Source: a virus
Length of the DNA: 38,082 nucleotides
Strand: one strand, 5' to 3'
Virus record (IMG/VR): IMGVR_UViG_3300042453_003799
Coordinates: 1 to 38,082 of that record
A program made the translations under genes and the position numbers. Numbering within the stretch: position 1 is the stretch's first letter; every line of letters begins with the position of its first letter. Below, piece by piece: positions 25,442 to 32,057 of the stretch. The notes below the pieces were generated by a model. The model worked only from the letters and a program-made list of their open reading frames with translations, ran no database searches and was not told the DNA's origin.

Positions 25442-26569
25442 TTAACTATATAAACTATTAAATTGAGTATATAGTGATGAATTAAATGTCGTATTATAAA
25501 TATATGTTTGACCAAAATTAATAGATGATCCTACTTGAAAAAAATAACTACCTCCACGTTGTCCTATTTGACTTGGTCCAGAAATACCATTATTATTATT
25601 ATAACTAACTCCTCCAAATTGTAATATAGGAGAATATGATATACAATTTAGTCTAGCTAAATTCATAAAATAATAATATAATATAGATTGTGAACTAGCA
25701 TTTTCTACTGTTCCTCCTGTTGCACAATTATAAAATCCTGGTTGTCCTGCTACAAGTCCTTGTTTTCGTTTTACTTTACTATGTCCTGTACTACCTGATT
25801 TTGTTTTTTGGTTCCATGCTATACCAACGCATTGAGCAATATTTTCTTGAGAATTATTTACAAACATTTTAACATTAATATCCTGTGTAGTAGAAGCAAA
25901 TGATATAGAATTACTTTGTAATTGTATTGTAAGTAAATACCATTCATTTAAATTAAATTTATAATCAGTATAAACACTTGCTTGATATTTAGCACAACAA
26001 ATAGCTGCTCCAAATGATATTGGTGCAAATGTTGATCTATAATTAGTTACACTACTAGCATTTTTATAATAAGGAGCCATAGCTCCAAATTGTATATATC
26101 CATTTTCTTGATTTCCTGTTCCTGAATATGAGTAATCAAATCGAGCTAATCCTGCTCGTTTTGATTTTGTAACAAATCCAGAATCACCGGGATGGTTTGG
26201 GTCTGATTGATGTTTATATGATCTTGTATTACCATATTTAGTAGGAAATTGTACAATTTTAACCCATAATGATATAGTGTATACCCTTGTATTAGCTGTA
26301 TTTAAATTATAAACTGAACTAGCAATATTTTGTAAAGATAATTCAGGAGAAATAACATCTTGGTAACTACCGGATGAATACACATCATCATATGATGAAG
26401 TATATTCAGTGTTTACTCTTCTAGGTCCTGTAATGGCTCCATTTGAAGGAGCAGCTACATCAGGTGCTAGTGAAGATGTAAAATTATTAAATAATGTTGT
26501 TGAACCTGGTTGGAACATAAACATTAAATTTTCTTTATTAGGTAGTATTGGTCCTGCTGAGGTTGGCAT
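25442..26569 (-). CDS. Concanavalin A-like adhesin
   Basis: A 375-residue protein with a likely jelly-roll core: RVYTISLWVKIVQFP (about residues 95-110), then KFNLNEWYLLTIQLQSNSISF (about 205-225), and DINVKMFVNNSQENI. This spacing (LWVK, WYLLTI, a ligand-side NN pair) is the LamG/concanavalin A pattern, although the closing motif of the neighbours is missing. It has several Cys residues, including a CC pair, unusual for a cytoplasmically folded virion protein. It lies between two other lectin-like genes and ends at a GC-rich hairpin cluster. It is probably a receptor-binding or decoration protein. The family call is moderate. Confidence 0.6.
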   Translation of the reverse strand: MPTSAGPILPNKENLMFMFQPGSTTLFNNFTSSLAPDVAAPSNGAITGPRRVNTEYTSSYDDVYSSGSYQDVISPELSLQNIASSVYNLNTANTRVYTISLWVKIVQFPTKYGNTRSYKHQSDPNHPGDSGFVTKSKRAGLARFDYSYSGTGNQENGYIQFGAMAPYYKNASSVTNYRSTFAPISFGAAICCAKYQASVYTDYKFNLNEWYLLTIQLQSNSISFASTTQDINVKMFVNNSQENIAQCVGIAWNQKTKSGSTGHSKVKRKQGLVAGQPGFYNCATGGTVENASSQSILYYYFMNLARLNCISYSPILQFGGVSYNNNNGISGPSQIGQRGGSYFFQVGSSINFGQTYIYNTTFNSSLYTQFNSLYS

Positions 26570-26570
26570 A

Positions 26571-27221
26571 TTATAATCCGAATCTTGATTTTAAAGCGTT
26601 ATAGTTTTGAGTCATTTCTGTTGTTGTGAGTACTCGGTTGTAGACTAATACAAAACTAAATTCGCCTGTACTATATTCTGAATTAGCGTAACCAATTTTA
26701 CCAACAGTAATACCTGCTGGTCCTTGTGATCCACCATTATTAGGACCTCCAGTTAATATATTGTTTGTATATGAAGCATAACTATCTCCACTTACATTTC
26801 CTAGAGCAGTTACTATTCTCCAATTAGTATCATTGGCTCCATTTTGAACAGGTGATACCCATCCTTCAGCGTAATAATTTTCTGTTGAGTTGTTCCAACA
26901 CCCAATTAACCAGTTATTTGATGTAGCATTAATCATTCTACCTCTAGTACCACCACTATATCGAGCAGCACCCATTACTGTATTATTAGTACTTGGTAAA
27001 CTAGGACTATTAGTTCCAACATAATCATCAGCACCATCGAATGTTAATACACCACCATTTGTTTGATTATATCCAACTCCATTATATAAAGTACCATTAT
27101 TACCATTTCCTGATAAATCATAAATTGTAGTACCAGTACCTGGATATGAATTTTTATCAGCTGAGTCCCAGTGTAGTATTAATCCGTTTGTTATTATACT
27201 AGGTCCATAAATTAAAGCCAT
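26571..27221 (-). CDS. LamG-like adhesin
   Basis: A 216-residue protein that is essentially a single LamG jelly roll. It opens GLILHWDSADKNSYPGTGTTIYDLSGNGNNGTLYNG, continues GGVLTFDGADDYVGT, and closes FSFVLVYNRVLTTTEMTQNYNALKSRFGL. This opening and closing pair is frequent in phage tail-associated LamG proteins. The first residues (MALIYGPSIITNGLILHWD) lack a signal peptide, fitting a virion protein. It is separated by only three bases from the large 27225 fibre gene and by one from the next lectin-like gene, so the block is surely co-transcribed. A role in host-glycan binding is likely. Confidence 0.75.
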   Translation of the reverse strand: MALIYGPSIITNGLILHWDSADKNSYPGTGTTIYDLSGNGNNGTLYNGVGYNQTNGGVLTFDGADDYVGTNSPSLPSTNNTVMGAARYSGGTRGRMINATSNNWLIGCWNNSTENYYAEGWVSPVQNGANDTNWRIVTALGNVSGDSYASYTNNILTGGPNNGGSQGPAGITVGKIGYANSEYSTGEFSFVLVYNRVLTTTEMTQNYNALKSRFGL

Positions 27222-27224
27222 AAC

Positions 27225-30200
27225 TTAAATCTCCTTATCAAATTCTGTAACTAATTTATCTATATCTTTTCTTTCTGCAAATATTGAATAGTAGCAATCT
27301 AATGTATCACCTTTATATCCTAAAGTAACTCCATATTCATTAACTTCTTTAATCCAAATTTCTTGGAATTGACCTATAGGCGTTATACTTACTGTTAAAG
27401 TGTCCTTGTGAATTAATGCGTACCAATAGTTAGGTAACGTTATATAATCGGTGTTTATAAGTCTACCACGAATATAAACCGAGTGTTCCGGTCCTTCTAA
27501 AACACCATATTGTAATCTTTTACCTAGTTGGGTAGGGTGATCAATTATGAATGATTTAACAGTTGCTGTTAAGGTTCCATTAACATTTAATGTTGAACCA
27601 TCAAAGGTTAAATTAGCTGAACCTGCGGGATTATTAGATCCGTCTTTGTAAACTACTTGATTTGCTGAACCGGCTACTGGGCCTGTAGCTCCTGATATAC
27701 CTGAAGTTCCTGAAAGACCAGATGTGCCACTTAAACCAGATGTGCCTGATAAACCTGATGTACCGCTTAGGCCTGATGTGCCGGATAAACCTGATAAACC
27801 TGATGTACCACTTAAGCCACTTGTTCCTGATAAACCTGATGTACCGCTTAAACCTGAAAGTCCTGAAGTACCACTTAGACCTGAAAGACCTGAAGTACCA
27901 CTTAGACCTGAGAGACCAGATGTGCCACTTAAGCCTGAAAGTCCTGAAGTACCACTTAGGCCGGATAAACCAGAAGTGCCACTTAAACCTGAAAGTCCTG
28001 AAGTACCTGAAAGTCCTGAAGTTCCACTTAAACCAGATAGACCTGAAGTACCACTTAGGCCTGATAAGCCTGATGTACCGGATAGACCGGATAAACCAGA
28101 AGTGCCGCTTAAACCTGATAAGCCTGATGTACCTGATAAACCTGAAAGACCTGATGTACCTGAAAGGCCGGATAAACCTGATGTACCATTTAAGCCTGAA
28201 AGGCCTGAAGTGCCACTTAAGCCTGATGTACCTGAAAGACCTGATAAGCCTGAGGTACCACTTAAGCCTGATAAACCAGATGTACCTGAAAGACCTGATG
28301 TACCACTTAAGCCTGAAAGGCCTGAAGTGCCACTTAGACCTGAAAGACCAGATGTACCACTTAAGCCTGAAGTACCTGATAAACCTGATGTACCACTTAA
28401 GCCTGAAAGGCCTGAAGTACCGCTTAGACCAGATAAACCTGATGTACCTGAGAGGCCTGAAGCTCCACTTAATCCTGATGCTCCAGATAAACCTGATGAG
28501 CCTGTTAAACTTAAATCAGTTCTATAGACTATATCTCCTAAATTATTAGAGACTAATATTCTTGTTTCTGTTGTTCCTATATTTAAAGCAGGTAGAGCAA
28601 AACTTCCTGAAAGTGAAGTACTTCCTGAAACTTGGAAACTACCAGTAACAGAAGTAGCTGTTCTTAATGACCAAGTACTAGCATCATGTTGTGCTCTAAT
28701 ATTACCTTGACTATCAGCTATAATAACATTATTTGATAAACCTGCGGTTAAACCAATAACATTAGCTCCTAAAATTGTATTATATCGTCCTGTAGTAATA
28801 CCTCTACCTGAATCGTATCCAATAGCTACATTATTATCTCCTGTAGTTACATCACGTAAAGCTTGAGTACCTACTGCAGTATTATTACTTGCTGATGTTT
28901 GGGAAAATAAAGTATCATATCCTACACCAACATTATAACTACCTGATGTACTTGTTAGTAATGCTCTATTACCATTTGCTGTGTTGTAACTACCAATACT
29001 ATTATTACTTAATGATGAATCACCTACTGCGTTATTTCTTGTTCCTGTTGTATTTCTTTGTAAAGCAGAAGCTCCAAGAGCTAAGTTTCTATCTCCAGTA
29101 TTAAAAATAGTTGTAGCACCTTGCATTGCTCCATTACCAATAGCAATATTATATAGTCCTCCTTGTTGATTATATAAAGCACTACCACCTATAGCTATAC
29201 TTCCAGTAACAGCTGATCCTGTTGTTAAATACATAGTAGCATATCCTATTGCTGTTGAATCTCTAACACCAGTAGATAATCCTAAAGCAAAAGCACCCAC
29301 TGCTACTGTATTTCTAGAGGTTCCAATTAATGATGGATATGCACCAGCTCCAAATATTTCATTTGATGTTGCTGCGTTAGGTCCAGGATTTGTTATACTT
29401 CCTGATATAATAACAGAACCTGTTACTTGTAAACTACCTGTTACTTTAGAAGTACCAATTAATAATTGAACATCATCAGTAGCGTCTCCAAACTGGTTAG
29501 AACCAGATGAGTAAATTACAGACGCTGTTTCGTATATTGTATTTAAATAAGTTATACTACCTGTTCCGTTAACCGCTAAGTTACCAATTACAGTTAATGT
29601 AGTTCCATCATAAGTGAAGTTACTTGAACCTGCTGGATTGTTAGAACCATCCTTATAGACTACTTGATTAGCTGAACCTGCTACTGGACCTGTTGCTCCT
29701 GATAAACCTGAAGTTCCTGATAGACCTGAAGTACCACTTAAGCCACTTGTTCCTGAAAGACCAGATGTACCTGATAAACCAGATAAGCCTGAAGTACCGC
29801 TTAAACCTGATAGACCTGAGGCGCCGCTTAGGCCTGAAGTTCCTGAGAGACCCGATGTACCACTTAAACCTGAAAGACCAGATGTGCCACTTAGACCTGA
29901 AAGACCAGATGTACCACTTAAGCCTGAAGTTCCACTTAAGCCTGAAGTACCTGATAAACCAGATGTACCTGAGAGACCTGAAAGACCAGATGTACCACTT
30001 AAGCCTGAAAGTCCTGATGTACCTGATAAACCAGATAAGCCGGATGTACCGCTTAAGCCTGATAATCCTGAAGTGCCACTTAAGCCTGATAAACCTGATG
30101 CTCCTGATAGGCCGGATGCACCTGAGAGACCAGATGTACCGGAAAGTCCGGATGTACCGCTTAGGCCTGATGTACCTGAAAGGCCTGAAAGGCCTGAAGT

Positions 30201-31349
30201 GCCACTTAAGCCTGAAAGTCCTGAAGTACCACTTAGACCTGATGCTCCTGATAAGCCTGATGTACCTGAAAGACCTGATAATCCTGATGCTCCTGATAAG
30301 CCTGATGTACCTGATAAGCCTGATGTACCTGAAAGACCTGATAATCCTGATGCTCCTGATAAGCCTGATGTACCTGATAATCCTGAAGTACCACTTAGAC
30401 CTGAAAGACCAGATGTACCTGAAAGGCCTGATGTACCGCTTAAACCTGAAGTACCTGAGAGACCTGAAGCTCCTGATAAACCAGATGAACCGGTTAAACT
30501 TAAATCGGTTCTATAAACTATATCTCCTAAATTATTAGAGACTAATATTCTAGTTTCTGTTGTGCCGGCCGCTAAAGTAGGTAAAGCAAAACTTCCTGAA
30601 AATGAAGTACTACCAGTTACTTGTAGATTACCACTTGAACTAATATAAAACTTATTATAAGCGTTAAATGTATTACCGTCTTCAAAAAGTGCAGAAGATG
30701 TTAAATGGTCTCCTCCTTGTCCTTTTAATATTGCGTTATTAGTAGTACCTTGTTCGTTTCCTAAACCAATTGTGTTTCTAGGACCTGACATTAATAAACC
30801 ACCGTCATATGTTGATCCTGATGGATTAGCATATATCCAACGATTTTTTTCAGAATCCCAAAGTAATGAACCTGTTGATGAGTTACCAAATGATCCAGAA
30901 TCTATTACTTCAATACCTCCATATCGAACTGAAGGTGCGTCTGTGTTTAATACAATTGTACTATCTCCTACTATGACAACAGAAGATGTTACATTAGTAA
31001 ATGATGCTGTACCTAATACACTTAAATTTCCACTTATAATAGCATTACCACTCACATATAATCCTGATGATGATATAGCTGTTGTAGTAATGTTTCCTTG
31101 TTCTGTTACTTGTTGTAGGGTAGGGATATATGAAGCGCTCGCAGCAATATTAGCATATGAAGCACTTAATGCATTTATAGCATAAGATGCTGTACCAAAT
31201 AATGATCCTGTGAATGAAGGAGCAGTAATAGTTCCTGTTGTACTTATTGAAGCTGAAGAAAAACTAGCAACTTCACTTCCACTAACTGATAATGCTATTA
31301 TACTAGCACTTATCTGATTTAATCCATTTGGAGTTTTACCTGTATACAT
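27225..31349 (-). CDS. Giant collagen-like tail fibre with YadA-like repeats
   Basis: A 1374-residue modular fibre. Residues 1-285 hold SASYA-type repeats and beta-rich modules. Residues about 285-551 and 950-1220 are Gly-X-Ser triplets. Two copies of the [21 protein letters not shown] cassette and two of [17 protein letters not shown] flank them. Residues about 680-866 repeat the NTAVG/NIAIG-x-x-x-L pattern of trimeric adhesin heads. The last 130 residues (from VKSFIIDHPTQLGKRLQYGVLEGPEHSVYIRGRL to YYSIFAERKDIDKLVTEF) resemble a C-terminal domain I associate with T4-like phage tail fibres. I infer a long trimeric receptor-binding or whisker-type fibre. No motif precedes its ATG; it is read from upstream genes. 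Confidence 0.82.
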   Translation of the reverse strand: MYTGKTPNGLNQISASIIALSVSGSEVASFSSASISTTGTITAPSFTGSLFGTASYAINALSASYANIAASASYIPTLQQVTEQGNITTTAISSSGLYVSGNAIISGNLSVLGTASFTNVTSSVVIVGDSTIVLNTDAPSVRYGGIEVIDSGSFGNSSTGSLLWDSEKNRWIYANPSGSTYDGGLLMSGPRNTIGLGNEQGTTNNAILKGQGGDHLTSSALFEDGNTFNAYNKFYISSSGNLQVTGSTSFSGSFALPTLAAGTTETRILVSNNLGDIVYRTDLSLTGSSGLSGASGLSGTSGLSGTSGLSGTSGLSGLSGTSGLSGTSGLSGASGLSGLSGTSGLSGTSGLSGASGLSGLSGTSGLSGASGLSGTSGLSGLSGTSGLSGLSGTSGLSGTSGLSGTSGLSGASGLSGASGLSGLSGTSGLSGLSGTSGLSGLSGTSGLSGLSGTSGLSGLSGTSGLSGTSGLSGTSGLSGTSGLSGLSGTSGLSGLSGTSGLSGTSGLSGASGLSGLSGTSGLSGLSGTSGLSGTSGLSGTSGLSGTSGLSGATGPVAGSANQVVYKDGSNNPAGSSNFTYDGTTLTVIGNLAVNGTGSITYLNTIYETASVIYSSGSNQFGDATDDVQLLIGTSKVTGSLQVTGSVIISGSITNPGPNAATSNEIFGAGAYPSLIGTSRNTVAVGAFALGLSTGVRDSTAIGYATMYLTTGSAVTGSIAIGGSALYNQQGGLYNIAIGNGAMQGATTIFNTGDRNLALGASALQRNTTGTRNNAVGDSSLSNNSIGSYNTANGNRALLTSTSGSYNVGVGYDTLFSQTSASNNTAVGTQALRDVTTGDNNVAIGYDSGRGITTGRYNTILGANVIGLTAGLSNNVIIADSQGNIRAQHDASTWSLRTATSVTGSFQVSGSTSLSGSFALPALNIGTTETRILVSNNLGDIVYRTDLSLTGSSGLSGASGLSGASGLSGTSGLSGLSGTSGLSGLSGTSGLSGTSGLSGTSGLSGLSGTSGLSGLSGTSGLSGTSGLSGLSGTSGLSGLSGTSGLSGTSGLSGLNGTSGLSGLSGTSGLSGLSGTSGLSGLSGTSGLSGLSGTSGLSGLSGTSGLSGLSGTSGLSGTSGLSGLSGTSGLSGLSGTSGLSGLSGTSGLSGLSGTSGLSGLSGTSGLSGLSGTSGLSGTSGLSGTSGLSGLSGTSGLSGTSGLSGTSGLSGTSGLSGTSGISGATGPVAGSANQVVYKDGSNNPAGSANLTFDGSTLNVNGTLTATVKSFIIDHPTQLGKRLQYGVLEGPEHSVYIRGRLINTDYITLPNYWYALIHKDTLTVSITPIGQFQEIWIKEVNEYGVTLGYKGDTLDCYYSIFAERKDIDKLVTEFDKEI
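27690..28500 (-). repeat. Gly-X-Ser collagen-like block 2 of the 27225 fibre
   Basis: About 90 consecutive 9-bp Gly-X-Ser units (GLS, GTS, some GAS, GIS, GLN). It is flanked upstream in the gene by the shared LSLTG cassette and downstream by the [15 protein letters not shown] cassette, the same arrangement as in the 12587 fibre. Confidence 0.9.
29695..30495 (-). repeat. Gly-X-Ser collagen-like block 1 of the 27225 fibre
   Basis: About 89 consecutive 9-bp Gly-X-Ser units. Positions 30238-30359 are identical base for base to 22704-22825 in the S74 fibre gene, in the same orientation, marking recent recombination. Confidence 0.92.
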
Positions 31350-31351
31350 TT

Positions 31352-31684
31352 TTATGATATTTCTAAAACAGATACAATTACATCAGCTGATGTTACTGCT
31401 GATGATGTTACACTCATATAGTCATTAGGTTCTAATACTACTTTTTGATCACCTCCTACTAATACAAGAGCTCCACCAGGTGTAATGATAGCACTTTTTA
31501 TTAAATATACTGTTATTGTTGCTGAGTTGTCTGTAACTTGTACATCTACTGTAATGTTATTTGATGTTGTATTCGCTACATTGACACCAATAACTGTAGT
31601 TGTGGTTGCTGCTGGTGTAGTATAAACAGTTGAAGGTGATGTACCTACATTAGCTGTTAATTTATTTTTAAATGTATTTGCCAT
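31352..31684 (-). CDS. Conserved small phage structural protein
   Basis: A 110-residue protein of the type seen widely in T4-like marine phages: MANTFKNKLTANVGTSPSTVYTTPAATTTTVIGVNVANTT, then ITPGGALVLVGGDQKVVLEPNDYMSVTSS and a final ADVIVSVLEIS. It is a predicted small beta-sandwich. Family members are generally annotated as hypothetical structural proteins encoded near tail fibres. It lies between a short fibre-head gene and the giant fibre gene, with gaps of one and two bases, so it belongs to the fibre operon. A role as adaptor or decoration protein is plausible. I recognise the pattern from memory, not from a search. Confidence 0.68.
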   Translation of the reverse strand: MANTFKNKLTANVGTSPSTVYTTPAATTTTVIGVNVANTTSNNITVDVQVTDNSATITVYLIKSAIITPGGALVLVGGDQKVVLEPNDYMSVTSSAVTSADVIVSVLEIS

Positions 31685-31685
31685 A

Positions 31686-31988
31686 TTATCCTAATGCTAT
31701 TGCGTATGCTAATGAAATGTCTACTAAACTTACTCCGTCTTGATAAAAAGCTCCGTTTGTTAATGATACTGACCCAGATACATTAACTGAACCTGATATA
31801 TTAACAGATCCTGTATTCCAAGCATCTGTTACAACTAATTCTTGAATTGATTCTCCTAAAGATGAAGATTTTTCGAAATATAATTTACCATCATTTGTAT
31901 TGATGGCTAATTCGCCTAATTCTAATTGGGATGTAGTGGGTTTATTACCAGCTACAGAACTTCTGCGTAGTTTTACTTGTTGGGCCAT
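31686..31988 (-). CDS. Short tail-fibre N-terminal-type protein
   Basis: A 100-residue protein whose first 45 residues (VKLRRSSVAGNKPTTSQLELGELAINTNDGKLYFEK) are the typical N-terminal attachment segment of many phage tail fibres: a basic start, then P-T-x-x-Q-L-x-x-G-E-L-A-I-N-x-x-D-G-K-L-Y. Here it is followed by only a short VNISGSVNVSGSV beta stretch, so the shaft and tip of a full fibre are absent. It may be a stand-alone connector that docks other fibres, or a truncated fibre gene. A terminator and a variant ATATTTATAC motif lie between it and the previous gene. Confidence 0.68.
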   Translation of the reverse strand: MAQQVKLRRSSVAGNKPTTSQLELGELAINTNDGKLYFEKSSSLGESIQELVVTDAWNTGSVNISGSVNVSGSVSLTNGAFYQDGVSLVDISLAYAIALG

Positions 31989-32001
31989 ATCTATGGAATA
32001 T

Positions 32002-32024
32002 AAAAAAAGGACCTATATAGGTCC
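32002..32024 (-). terminator. Intrinsic terminator after SASYA fibre
   Basis: A perfect 16-base palindrome, ggacctatataggtcc (32009-32024), followed on the coding strand by seven T residues (32002-32008). It lies after the stop at 32058 and before the ATG at 31988. Confidence 0.82.
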
Positions 32025-32025
32025 T

Positions 32026-32035
32026 GTATAAATAT
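32026..32035 (-). promoter_or_regulatory. Variant ATATTTATAC motif upstream of a terminator
   Basis: Coding-strand ATATTTATAC between the stop at 32058 and the terminator hairpin at 32009-32024. This order (motif, then terminator, then gene) is opposite to the other pairs. Confidence 0.45.
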
Positions 32036-32057
32036 GGGTAAATTCTAGAATAATGCC

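Noticed and set aside
25494-25503. Another ATATTTATAA on the coding strand
   Set aside because: It is inside the concanavalin A-like gene near its C-terminus (encoding IYIYNT), far from any downstream start, so it is not counted as a promoter.
27722-30538. Plus-strand Pro-rich and Leu/Met-rich frames opposite the 27225 fibre
   Set aside because: Antisense shadows of the triplet repeats in both blocks; no independent coding evidence.
20466-31349. Diversity-generating retroelement acting on lectin or fibre tips
   Set aside because: No reverse transcriptase gene and no non-coding template repeat is visible in the window. Repeats between genes are explained by shared cassettes.
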